Origin: Gloeophyllum trabeum ATCC 11539
Taxonomy: Eukaryota; Basidiomycota; Agaricomycetes; Gloeophyllales; Gloeophyllaceae
Length of the DNA stretch: 53,740 nt
Direction: 5' to 3'
NCBI RefSeq assembly: GCF_000344685.1
Contig: NW_006920422.1
Coordinates: forward strand, 1,052,325-1,106,064
The translations under genes were made by a program, and so were the position numbers. Below the pieces are notes generated by a model that was not told the DNA's origin, made no database searches, and worked only from the letters and a program-made list of their open reading frames with translations. Positions 1-10,656 of this stretch are shown here, piece by piece (the first letter of the stretch is position 1; every line of letters begins with the position of its first letter).

Positions 1-3000
1 GGAGACCCGCTGGCCGACATGCTGATTTTATCCACAATTCCCCCTTCCTTCCAGCCAACCGGACGATATTCACAAGAGTGTAGGGATGCGCTACACAAGG
101 CCCATCCTAGCGGATTTCTTACGGAAGCGGAGTTAAATCTAATGGACGAGTTTATGTGCAAGCACGACCAGGCGTTTGCCTGGAATGACTCGGAGCGTGG
201 CCGATTTCACAAGGACTTCTTTCCGCCCATTGAATTCCCAGTACTCCCTCACACGCCGTGGATCCAGAAGAATATTCCCATTCCGCCTGGTATCCACAAC
301 GAAGTCTGCGCAGTAATTAAAAAGAAGATTGTGGCAGGTGTTTATGAGCCGTCTAATGCTTCTTACCGCTCCAGATGGTTCTGCGTACTCAAGAAGGATG
401 GGAAGTCACTCCGGCTCGTTCATAGCTTGGAACTGCTCAATGCCGTCACGATTCAACACTCCGGCGTCCCTCCGATCCCTCAACACATGGCGGAGCAATT
501 TGCAGGACGCGCCTGTGGCGCTATGTTGGATTTATACGTGGGATACGACGAGCGAGAAATTGCGGAGTCGTCCAGGGACCTTACTACTTTCCAGACGCCC
601 TTCGGAGCGATGCGACTAGTCACCCTGCCCATGGGATGGAGTAATTCGGTGCCCATATTTCACGACGACGTGACCACTATCCTCCAGCCCGAGATACCAG
701 ACGTTACAATTCCCTATATCGATGATGTGCCGGTCAAAGGACCTCCGAGCCGTTACATCCAAGCGGACAGTACCTATGAGACGATTCCAGAAAATTCAGG
801 CATCCGCCGCTTCGTGTGGGAACACTTCCAGAATCTCAACCGTGTCGTCCAGCGAATGAAGTACTGTGGGGGAACATTTTCGGGCTTAAAGCTCACCCTC
901 TGCGGTCCGGAGATTGTAGTTATCGGACACCGCTGTACCTATGAAGGCCGGATCCCTGATGAGTCGCGCGTGGAGGTCATCCGTAATTGGGGACCCTGTA
1001 AGTCACTTTCTGAGGTTCGCGCTTTTCTAGGGACGGTCGGAGTTCTCCGTATTTTCATCCAGAACTTCGCACATCACGCCAATGCTTTAGTCCAGCTTAC
1101 TCGTAAAGGCGTACCGTTTGAATGGGGTCCGGAGCAAAGTCTAGCGCAGGAGGACCTTAAGCAGGCCGTCCTAGAGTTGCCGGTGTTGCGTCTTATTGAT
1201 TACACATTGGAGTCCCCAGTCATCCTCGCTGTGGATACCTCCTATATTGCCATAGGGTATTATCTCTGCCAACAGGACAGTGAAAACTCCAAGTGTCGAT
1301 TTTATAGTCGATTCGGCTCCATCACCCTCAATGACCGCGAGCGACGATTCTCTCAGCCCAAGCTCGAGATCTATGGCCTGTTCCGCAGTCTCCGAGCACT
1401 CCGCCTCTATCTCCTAGGGGTCCGAAATTTAATCGTCGAAGTAGACGCGCGTTACATCAAGGGGATGCTTCAGAACCCAGATATAGCTCCGTCCGCGAGT
1501 ATCAACCGATGGATCGTCTCCATTTTGACGTTTCATTTTACTTTGGTACATGTTCCAGGCAAGGCGCATGGTCCGGATGGCCTTAGCCGTCGTCCGCCCC
1601 AGCCAGGAGATAGACCCGTGGACCCAGATGACGAGTTTGATGACTGGATCGACCGCTTACATGGATTTCTGCACTTCGTCAACCCAGTTCCATACCTGAG
1701 GGCACCAGGGAACTTAGCAATATTTGCGAACACGGTTGCAAGCGATCCGGAGCGACCGGAGGAAATTCTGGAGTACGCTGACTTCCCCCGGAGCGAGAAG
1801 GAGCTAAAGATTGATCGTCGACTCCGTCTCCTACCGGTGTGGTTTCAGACTTTAAGGCGTCCGGACCAGCTGCCTGCAGACGAGTATGAGAGCTTTGTGA
1901 AGTACGCCACGCAGTTCTTTTATTCAGGCGGGAAATTGTGGCGGAAACACCTCCAAGGATCCCACCAGGTTGTGCTTTTTGAGGAAGATCGAGTCAGAGC
2001 ACTCCGGGCTTGTCACGATAATGTAGGCCACAGGGGAATTTACGCTACGAAGGCACTGTTATTAGAGCGTTTCTGGTGGCCCTCCGCAGTCAAGGACGTC
2101 GCCTGGTATGTTAAGACATGCCATATATGCCAGATGTGTCAAACTTGGCAAGTGCTCATTCCTCCAGTCGTTGCGACTCCGGCGCCCTTATTTTCTAAAG
2201 TCCACATCGATACTATGCACCTTCCTAAGTCCAGTGGCTTCGGCTACATTGTTCAAGCCCGCTGCGTCCTCACATTTTACCCCGAGGCGAAGAAACTACA
2301 TGCATAAAATAGTCAAGCGATTGGGGACTGGATTTACGAGGACTTACTCTGTCGCTGGGGCGGACTCCGGGAAATTGTTACCGACAATGGACAGCCCTTC
2401 CTTAAAGCCCTCGAGTACCTGGAGAAGCGTTACCACATCCACCACATTCGAATTAGCGGATATAATTCCAGGGTGAATGGGGTGGTCGAACGCCCTCATT
2501 TTGACTTTAGGCAAGTGCTTTACAAAGCCGCGGACGGCGACGCCGCTCGCTGGTCGCAAGTATTTCACTCCGTACTTTGGTCCGAGCGCATAACAATTAG
2601 GCGATGCATGGGATGCTCCCCCTACTTCGCCGTCACCGGCTCCCATCCCCTCATTCCACTCGACATCATCGAAGCGACTTACCTGCAGCCCCCTCCAATG
2701 TCAATTCTCTCCAGCGAAGATCTTATTGTCCGCCGGGCGATAGCTTTGCAGAAACGTGATGCGCAAGTTGAACGCCTCCATTCTCGTGTCCTCCAACACC
2801 GCATTGAGGGAGCAAGGCGCTTCGAACGTGATCATGCTGCCACCATCCGTGACTTTAATTTCAAGCGCGGTGATTTGGTCCTGGTTCGTAATACGAAGAT
2901 AGAAAAATCTCTCAACCGTAAAATGCGGCCCAGGTACCTCGGACCACTTATTACAGTGTCCAGGAACCGTGGCGGAGCTTATATCCTCGCTGAACTCGAT

Positions 3001-3180
3001 GGTACGCTCTTCGATCGACCCTTTGCTGCGTTCCGCGTCATTCCCTACCTCGCAAGAAAATCCATTACACTCCCGGAGGATTTTACAGATGTCGGCGAGG
3101 GTCAAGTACGAAGGATGGAAGAACAGGACGACCATGGGGACGATGAAGCAGACCAAGATCCTCAAGACGAAGCAAACTGA
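1..3180 (+). pseudogene. pol: Ty3/gypsy pol polyprotein, one in-frame stop, 5' end outside window
   Basis: Reverse transcriptase, RNase H and integrase of a gypsy-type element. The frame is open from base 1, and the first ATG is at 19. Counting from that ATG, RT carries LDLYVGYD (Asp about 171) and the catalytic YIDD box at about 233-236. RNase H follows with AVDTSY near residue 405 and a PKLEIYG segment. Integrase has the H-H-C-C zinc motif (HDNVGHRG ... CHICQMC) and a core with HIDT, VTDNGQ and the glutamate of NGVVERPH, so the D-D-E triad is present. A TAA at 2305-2307 interrupts the integrase core, and the same frame then continues unbroken to 3180. It is therefore a single nonsense change and not a frameshift. 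The C-terminus is acidic. Probably recently inactivated, unless the stop is read through. Confidence 0.9.
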
Positions 3181-3209
3181 GGACAGTTCAGATTTCAGTC
3201 AGGGGGAGG
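3177..3209 (+). other. Polypurine-tract-like sequence, copy 1
   Basis: A 33-bp segment that overlaps the pol stop codon and ends in AGTCAGGGGGAGG. It matches the segment at 4191-4223 at all but about three positions. It has the composition of an LTR-retrotransposon plus-strand primer, but it is not followed by TG, so it probably does not border the LTR. Confidence 0.6.
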
Positions 3210-3514
3210 GAAGCGATGGGCCCCATATACCCAGGCATTTTCGCATTTTTCGAATTCTTCGCATTTGTTTCGCTCACTTTATTTCGCTCCGCTTCTTGAT
3301 TCATGCCTTAGTTAGGACACACATAAAACACAAATATCTCCCATCACTCCATCGGACAGTTCGCAAGCTATGTGACCATTTCTATCATTTTATTCGATCC
3401 TTTACTTTGCGCACCACTTAAGCGCTCTCCCATTCGTTTATTTTATATTATAGAACGGACCCTCTTTGTTTATCTCATGATTCCACCCTCCTTATTCTGA
3501 GCGGACAATATTCA

Positions 3515-4165
3515 CTACAGATATATTATACAGGACGAAGGACCGCAGACAAGGCAACCGGAGCAAAATACGAGTACGTGACGAAGGCGATGGCGGCATA
3601 GGGACGGCCCCTTACATGGTACATGGAGCAGATGATGAAGACAAGGGAAACGAAAAAGGTCCGCATTTAGGAGGAAGGGCTTGGAGCACGACCCCACCTC
3701 TCCCTCACTGTCCAGAGTCTTCTCCACCTCACGCGACTCCTCAGAAGCCTGCTGGTCCATCAGCCGCTCGATATTCACGAGATGGGCGTGGGCGGCCAAG
3801 ATCTGGTTCCGCAGGGCGAGCACCGAATTATTCACCTTGGTCCGCAGGTCAATCACCGTCGTTGACACCCTCCCATGCTCCTCCTGCAGGTTGCGCAGGT
3901 CCGCGCGCGACTCCTCGATGGCCTTCCACACTTCCTGCCACGCCTGATCATTCACCCTCTGCGCCTCATCCAACTCGCGATGGAACCGTGTATTTTCCTC
4001 CCGGAGGCTTACCACATTTTCACGAGCCAGGATCGACTGCTCCCGCAGCTCCGCAATAATCTGATACAGGCGTGCAAGTTGGTCCGGAGCTATCTCGCTG
4101 TGAGGGAACGAAGAGATGAGGGAAAGGTTGGAGCTCGGCGTATGAGAGGGCGAAAGGAGCCCTTT
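3515..4165 (-). CDS. Antisense coiled-coil ORF carried by the gypsy element
   Basis: An open frame on the strand opposite to pol, lying between the two polypurine-tract copies. The translation reads as a long charged helix with heptad-like spacing (for example REENTRFHRELDEAQ, then ESRADLRNLQEEHGRVS), as expected for a coiled coil. A TATA-like ATAAAAAGG lies just upstream at 4161-4169 on the same strand. There is no in-frame ATG before the coiled coil, so the true start is unknown: it could be spliced, non-ATG or lost. The C-terminal 80 residues look less protein-like and may be intron or untranslated. Antisense ORFs between pol and the 3' LTR are known in plant Tat-lineage gypsy elements; the parallel here is my inference. 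Function unknown. Confidence 0.45.
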   Translation of the reverse strand, partial: KGLLSPSHTPSSNLSLISSFPHSEIAPDQLARLYQIIAELREQSILARENVVSLREENTRFHRELDEAQRVNDQAWQEVWKAIEESRADLRNLQEEHGRVSTTVIDLRTKVNNSVLALRNQILAAHAHLVNIERLMDQQASEESREVEKTLDSEGEVGSCSKPFLLNADLFRFPCLHHLLHVPCKGPSLCRHRLRHVLVFCSGCLVCGPSSCIIYL

Positions 4166-4190
4166 TTATCTGCAGGTCGCAACGTGGAGA

Positions 4191-4223
4191 CTGAGGACAG
4201 TCAAGATTTCAGTCAGGGGGAGG
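4191..4223 (+). other. Polypurine tract bordering the 3' LTR (copy 2)
   Basis: Ends in AGTCAGGGGGAGG and is followed directly by TGA, the first bases of the LTR. Polypurine tracts of LTR retrotransposons sit exactly here and prime plus-strand DNA synthesis. It duplicates the segment at 3177-3209. Confidence 0.75.
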
Positions 4224-4226
4224 TGA

Positions 4227-4254
4227 CATCAGGAAATGCGAAATTCAGTATAGG
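4227..4254 (+). repeat. Left terminal inverted repeat of the Plavaka-type element
   Basis: CATCAGGAAATGCG followed by AAATTCAGTATAGG. It pairs with 10627-10656 and is followed by a cluster of ATAGGTTA subterminal repeats at about 4269-4304. Confidence 0.72.
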
Positions 4255-4625
4255 CAGCCCTGATTTCCATAGGTTACCATAGGTTAGATAGGTTGATATA
4301 GGACAGGCCTCGTATAGAGGCCACAGAAGGATGTATATATATACTCTACCAATAGCGAGCTTCATAAACTGTAGGTATCCGCGCTGTCCCAGCGCGTGTG
4401 TGCTGTGATAGCAATGAATCGTGTGACACATGGACTGTGTCACATTGTTGGGGTGACGACCTGTGGCCTCTCGGATGGGTGCCTAAGGTTCAATTTAGGT
4501 CCTAAACATCCTATTGCAACCTAACAATTACTTCCAGATACTAGAAATGACCGTCCAGCCCCCACTTGGGGCAGGAATAAACAAGAGAGCTAGCTATGTC
4601 TGGTCTACATGAAGTATGATCTAAG

Positions 4626-7600
4626 CTACAGACGTAGTGCATAGAAATCGCGTGGCTGGAATTCATAAAAGGTTGCAACATCCAGCCACCGGTTCAAGAT
4701 AAATGACTTACAGTTCTCCACAGCAATGTCAGCAGTCCATGCACGATTGCACTCCGTCCCGAACTTAGGGATCAAGTGACAACTATGTACGATCCGGCTA
4801 ATCGGAATGATCTCCGCATTACGCTGCCCACCACGGCGTGTTGAGCGGGATACGGAATGTGTGTATGTTAGTGGATCTTGCGCGCTGAACAGTGTCATCC
4901 ATTCAACATATGCTAAGTCCACTGGCTGCCGAGGATGATACCTGAGGTATTCCGGCAGCTGGAACAAGAGCCGCACCTGAGCCACTTGGAGACCTAGCAA
5001 ATAGATTAGAAGATAATATAAGATGGATCCGGACTGTCAACATACCTTCCAGGAAGGTTCCAGCTGTATGAGGGTTCAATGATGACACACCCTCCACCCG
5101 AACTAGAGCCATGTCGAAATGTCCGGGGATGAGGGCTGTCCCTCGTTTTGCGCGCTTTGCAGGAACAGCGCGCACCTTGTCCCGAAGCTTAAGTGCATTC
5201 GTAATCACCAGGACCCTGGGCCGCACAATTGTAACTTGTTTGTACACGTCAAAGCGATCAACACCGTCAGGAGATAACAGGTGTCGAGCGTCGGCAGGAC
5301 GCATCTTGTTCAGGTAGACACTCAGCGCATCCAGGAAGAACTCGGCCTTGTAGTCTCGCTGAATACAGTTGACAGTTACCGATGGGACGCTGGGGTGTCG
5401 AGGAAGGGATAGCTGGTGATCAAGGTACGTCGCAACCGCCAGTCGTGGTGCAGCTGGAGCGCGCGCGAGTCGTTCATCACTGTCCGACTCATCCTCCAGC
5501 TCTGAGTCTGATTCGTCAGCAGCCTCACCATGACTGGTGTCGACATCCGAGTTCATGTCCTCATCACTTGAATCCTGAGCCACGAGAGGGCCGGCTATCG
5601 CCCACCTGATATACTTGTCGAACTCCGTGACTGCCTCTTGCCGCGAAAGCCAGTGCGCCATCTGCTCCGTGTAGTCACGCTTGTTGCTTGCGCGATAAGC
5701 ATCCTTCGCGTAGTCGATGTGTAGCCGCTCCGGCGATTCCGTATTGTAGCCATCGCAAGAACCAAGAAGTCGAATGGCCGCCTGGTAGTGTAGCATCGAG
5801 TGTAGCTTTGGTATGTTGAAGTGGTCTCGCCGTCCTAGGGTTATAAAGATGTCCTTGTACTCATGAAAGTCCGCCAGTGCTTGTTCCATGCGTCCCAGGC
5901 TTTCCGAAGTATGCTGATGGAATGATGCGAAGTAAATGAAGTCAACAACCGCACGTGCCGCCTGTAGCGCTCGAGGTTGAATAGCGCCACTTAGCATTGG
6001 TACGAAAACCTTCTCCATTTCCTTATGTTCGGTCCCAGTCCACTGCGAAACAAATGGTATCCCATTTTTGAAGTGCCGCACTGAGTGATGCCGTGCCATG
6101 GCCTTGTACTGCGAATCGACTTCCTCTTCATCAAGGATGCGGACGCACCACTGGACGAGGTGATCTTTGGAGACCCCCTTATGGAGCTGGTGCAACAGAT
6201 CTGGGGTGAAGCAGGAGAATATGTCGCAGTGAGGGAGTTCGGCCCAGAAGGGTTCATAGACAGGTCGCAGACCTTTGTCTTGGAAAGCTATCACACGTCG
6301 TCCCGTAGAGTGATGTTTGAGGATTGTAATGGTGCGTCCTGCGTTTCTTGATGGGATATCGAAGTTCATCTCACCGTGTTTGTCTGGCGGCACTCGGCAC
6401 TTCGGACAGAAGTTTTCCTTGCAGCATGCCACAAGGCACTGCTCGGGATGGTCAGCGACGTATGCAGCCAGGATGGGGTGAACGCGCCGGACATAGCCAT
6501 CCAAACCGTTGCGTCCAGCCTCAATCAGCGGCTCGAGGAGGCAAGCCATACATTCATGAAAGAGTCGATAACCGGCCAACGATCGCATTTTTTCAGACAT
6601 ACAGTCGAGTTTGGCAACGGGCAAGTATCCTATCAGGACTGTGGCATGGGCATTTGTCTGTGGCCACGTCGCCTTGTCGATATTTCCAATTGTCAGGTAA
6701 ACCGGCCATGCGGACTTATCCCCCCGGAATTGTGAGAGCTTTGTCTTGTCAGAGGACAGAATGAGCGGCGCTATTGTAGCCCCTTTGGGCAATCGCTCCT
6801 ATGGGAAGTATTTCAGTGTGAGAATGGAAAACCAGGAACAGGGATGGCGCCATACCTGGACCTTCCACCACCAATCGGCTGTCCACATCTCGTCCAAAAT
6901 TCATATGTGCCCTCTCTCATCTTGATATACTCGTTCCGGTGCGTACGCCATGACATCCCGGAATGTCGGATCCCCCATCAGCTCACGGACACATTCAACA
7001 GGATCTTGCGACCACAGCTCAACCTCCTCCTTCATAAACTCCCCGTCTTCATCCTTTCTATCCCCGGCGATCTTGACTGTGTGACAGGCCCAGTTCACAG
7101 CCTTCGTCGGCAATCCATCAAGCTGTCATTGAAACACTCGATTGTTATGGAATGTCGGGGCTATTCGCTCCTGGATCTAGGTATTAATACGTAAGGTTAG
7201 AGTTCAAACAATCATCTTCTCAGCTCTTACTCACGATGGAAAGCTTAAGAAACTCCTCCGTGGCCGTTTGGCCCACATGTGTTGCTAACCATTGCGCCAA
7301 CTCCCACTCCTGCTCGTCTGCAAATGGATCGTACAAACCTGCGCCCCGTGCCTTCTGGTCTCCCAAGATGTCCTCGAATTTCGTAGGAGCCCTATCAGGA
7401 TATACCGCACCAGCGCACCCTGCTTCAGGATATGCTTCGGCATACCGCCCATAAGAAGATGGCGGTTTGTCGCCCTCATCTTCTACCTCCTCGACTCGAG
7501 CACGACGATCCCCGCTAGCCTCGGGTGCATTGCCATGGTCCGCAGGCTCCGGTGAGTCTGCATAGTGTACCTCGGGAACATCTTCTAGCTCAGAATCTGA

Positions 7601-7783
7601 CATGGGTTCACCAGGCGCGCGTACAGATGAATCATCTGCCCTAACGTCGAAGACATTGACCGTGAAGCGGGCCAGCTGCTTCTTCCACTCCTCATAGCAT
7701 TTAGGGGAGTGTTGTATGTGCTTCTTCATGCCATTCGCAGTCGCAATCTGACGGTTGCAGAAGTTACAGGTATGAGGACGCAT
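4626..7783 (-). pseudogene. Plavaka-family transposase, two nonsense codons
   Basis: Four exons (7783-7235, 7176-6856, 6798-5046, 4993-4626) join in phase to 997 codons including the stop. The N-terminus has a C2H2-type finger (CNFCNRQIATANGMKKH). The centre has the block typical of the family: DEMWTADWWW, then [16 protein letters not shown], then [19 protein letters not shown], with [13 protein letters not shown] and [16 protein letters not shown] further on. Two TGA codons break the frame, at 7126-7128 and 6901-6903 on the minus strand; everything else is open, so the copy is recently dead or repressed. The ATG at 7783 is preferred to the GTG at 7789. Splice sites are GT-AG. A 384-bp intergenic region separates it from the divergent DUF6532 gene within the same element. 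Confidence 0.88.
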
Positions 7784-8167
7784 ATTCACAAGTAAGGGAT
7801 CACGCTGACGAGCAGAAGGTTGCGCTCAGTCAGCTCAATGTTCGCAGTGGTTTACCCGCCCGCCATGCGACCACCCGCCTCGGCGCTGGCTGCCGCTGTC
7901 AAGGCGGCTTGCCCACCCCAATTCCAATTGCAACCGGACCCGTTCATGCACGTGAGCGTGTCGCGGACGCGTTGAGGTATGTTGATCGTTGTTTGATTGG
8001 CTTTCGCGCTATTGCTGTGCTGAATTCAAGAGATAAGGTTCACTATATAATGAGGGGGCCCCTGGAGACTTTATAATAGATGTGCGGACACCCCCTCCTG
8101 ACTCAACAACCCCCACTTGCAGTACACTCAAGAGCTCCTATTGCCCTTTCAATCCTCACTTGTTCTA
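7784..8167. promoter_or_regulatory. Divergent promoter region between transposase and DUF6532 gene
   Basis: 384 bp between the two start codons. On the plus strand a TATATAA at 8044-8050 lies about 120 bp before the DUF6532 ATG, and TTATAAT follows at about 8071. The 7850-7960 part is GC-rich. No clear TATA motif was seen for the minus-strand gene. Confidence 0.4.
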
Positions 8168-10385
8168 ATGCCTCGCAAAATCTCCAATGCTATCCCCACT
8201 CAGCCTCTGCACACTGATGTCAGCCCGACCTTGGCCTCTACTGGGAATGCGCAGGGTACGGTCCCGCCCGTCACGATTATGAATACTCGTGGACGCCGAG
8301 GCGCTTCGTTGGCCACCGTCCCCGTTGCCAGCTCTCTGACGACAGTTCAGGCACTGGGCACTGCCGACGATACTAGCATCCCAGCAACGCGCAGCGGTAG
8401 ACGGGTCACGATGACTGCCAAAAAGGCGGATGCTGGTATGTTATCCACACGTTGTGATGGCTGCGGGAACTCACCCCATTCTACTAAACAGTTAACGACA
8501 AGCAGGAAAAGGCAAATGCTGCAACTAAGAAGGCACAAGTCATGGCTTTGTGTGCACGTCAAGCCAATGAAGAAGCTAGTGGCTTTGTGGAAGAAGACTC
8601 TGGCAAGTAGACCGTTTCTGGCATGCTCTTGTATTACTTATATATCTGGCACCTACTGGCAGGCATTGAATCTGAAGAAGAATACGCCAACAATACGATT
8701 TCAAAGGTCAATGCCGTCAACCAAGTAAGTTCTCTCTTATTAGCTTCGATGCCAGATACTAATCCCATGGCAGTTCACGTTTACTCCAGCTGTTGGCATC
8801 GAGGAACAACCGCGGCGCCTGAGGATCAATCACCGTGATAACACAGGGATAACCGATGAGAATGAGGAGCCAGGCTCTCCTCGTCAGCCCAAGGTAAATA
8901 CTATTTGTCCTCTGATTGTTTCCTACGTTCATTATCGTATTCCAGCCTCCTAAGCGCACTCTGGTTCGTCGGGCTGGGCATGTTCCACCCGGTGGGCGGA
9001 TTGCCCACATTTGGGACAACTATGACGATGAGGCTGTCCCGATGGGTGAGTCGGTGCAGCAATCAGCTCGTGCGCTGTCTCAGGTGACCCCAGCTGCTCA
9101 GAGCAATGCCCGTGAACGCCCTGGCACCCCCCATCCGTCCCGACATCGCGATGTGGATGCGCTTCCTTACCATGAGCATGGGCAGCCTCTCACTCGCCAT
9201 GGCTCCGAAGATGTCCCCGCACCTCGCTCGTCCCCCGCATCCACTGCGAAGATGTGCACCCGTCCCGAAACGATCGCCATCGAGACAACACATGTAGTGA
9301 AGAAGCAGAAGATGACGATGTCAGGCAGCGGTTCTCGTGGCCGCTTGATTGCCGGTGATTTCTCTATGCTTGAGCAGTCGCTCCTTGTTGTCGCTCAGCG
9401 CCATTATCGGAGCCTTATAGCTACAGACTGGCCATACCCGGACCTCACAAAGGCGACAACGTATGCCAAGGATGCCTGGGCGAAGGCTTGCTCAGGCAAA
9501 AATGTGTCTGTGGCATTGACAGACGGCCTCAGTACATTGGTGCATCTTACAGTATCTTCTCAGCTCTAGACGATCTAACTACATCTAGATAACTGCACGG
9601 GGGTCACAGTTGCATGGTGAAGTCAAGAGCAAGTGCTGCACCCTTGTGCCGGTCCTTTACAAGTTGTATGATGCCACTCAGAAGGCGGATCCACGAGAGA
9701 CGCGCGACAAAGTGGCAGTGCTATTGCAGGGCAATTCATTCATTTTCAAGGTAAGGAGACCTCTGCTACAATGAAAATGCTTACAAGATTTGTAGGATCC
9801 GGCGACACGGGAGGGTGCATACATGCACCCTATCATTCAGTCAGTGATTAATGAAACATGGTATGCGAACCGTACAGATGAAGGAATCATGTACGCGGAG
9901 TACTTCGAGTCCATGGTCACCATGGAGCGACGTGGAGAGTGCGCGCGCAAAGGGATACTGCTCATGACTATAGCCCTGGTGCTGACGGCGGTAAGTCCCG
10001 ACTTTTTGCCTGTGGCCTGCACTAACTGGTTGCATAGGTTCAATGTGCTCTCGACGAATGGATAACCGGTCAACGCACGGACATCCAATTTACCGAATCG
10101 GCCTATGCTCAGAAGTTCGATGCGCAGCTTACCGCCCTTGAGACCTTCGACTTCAAGACCAAAGATCTAGATCTTGTCGCCAGGATCCGAGTAAACTTGC
10201 TGAAATGTGCACGGTGAGTCATTATCTTGCTTTGAGGTGCACTTGATTTGCTGAGCTTCTTTCGTAGGAGTTGCGCGAAGGTACCGGAGACAAATGAAGG
10301 TGATGCACGCCTACTTGTCAACGATGACTACACAGCGGCGAGGAGGGAGTGGGAGCTGCAAGGGGTAGAATATGACAGCGAATGA
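8168..10385 (+). CDS. DUF6532 protein carried inside a DNA transposon
   Basis: Nine exons (8168-8435, 8492-8602, 8663-8724, 8774-8893, 8946-9539, 9589-9750, 9796-9990, 10038-10213, 10268-10385) close in phase to 601 aa. The N-terminal half is low-complexity, basic and Ser/Thr/Pro-rich. The C-terminal half fits the basidiomycete DUF6532 pattern: HPIIQSVINETWY, then AEYFESM, then ILLMTIALVLTAVQCALDEW followed by a Y/F-rich helix region and an acidic tail. Intron 2 is a GC-AG intron (donor GCAAGT at 8603), needed to keep the frame. The start at ATG 8168 was chosen because the upstream frame has only a TTG. Unlike the transposase beside it, this gene has no nonsense codon. Function unknown; the family is abundant in agaricomycetes. 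Confidence 0.85.
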
Positions 10386-10626
10386 AGCATCCGGTAGATT
10401 ATTGCTAGAGACCGATTTATGATATGAATGTTATATGATTGAACCCTTCTATGACCGAACTATGCATGACTATGCAGCCTATACTCCAACATCTATGCGA
10501 CTATATGACCTATTTGCCTCTACCTTCGAGCCATATAAGACCTCTCATATATCGTTGCAGTTTATAGTGACCTATGGGGAGGGGGGGAAACCAAAAGACC
10601 ACTCTGCCCTCTGTAACCTACATTGA

Positions 10627-10656
10627 CCTATGCTGGCTTCCGCATGTTTCCTGATG
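10627..10656 (-). repeat. Right terminal inverted repeat of the Plavaka-type element
   Basis: Reads CATCAGGAAACATGCGG inward on the minus strand and pairs with 4227-4254. The 200 bp before it contain several CCTAT/ACCTAT words, the inverted form of the ATAGGT repeats at the left end. Confidence 0.72.

Larger units (their letters stand above)
4227..10656. mobile_element. Plavaka-type DNA transposon, 6,430 bp, carrying a DUF6532 gene
   Basis: The two ends are inverted repeats. The left end starts CATCAGGAAATGCG at 4227. The right end, read inward on the minus strand, starts CATCAGGAAACATGCGG at 10656; about 24 of 28 positions agree apart from a 2-bp gap. Behind both ends lie short repeats of ATAGGT/ACCTAT. 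The element is flanked by GA on both sides (4225-4226 and 10657-10658), a possible 2-bp target duplication. Removing it joins TGA to TAAGCC and restores a continuous LTR next to the polypurine tract. It contains two divergent genes, a transposase (minus) and a DUF6532 gene (plus). The Plavaka family was described in basidiomycetes as part of the CACTA-related CMC group. The exact ends are my inference. Confidence 0.78.

Noticed and set aside
4224..4625. First reading of 4224-4625 as a short LTR (TG... with AATAAA near its end)
   Set aside because: The sequence after TGA matches, inverted, the region ending at 10656, and the 10657 side continues as an LTR with an inverted partner. It is the end of a DNA transposon, not an LTR of its own.
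8117..8167. Upstream extension of the DUF6532 start
   Set aside because: The frame begins at TTG, not ATG; the first ATG is at 8168.
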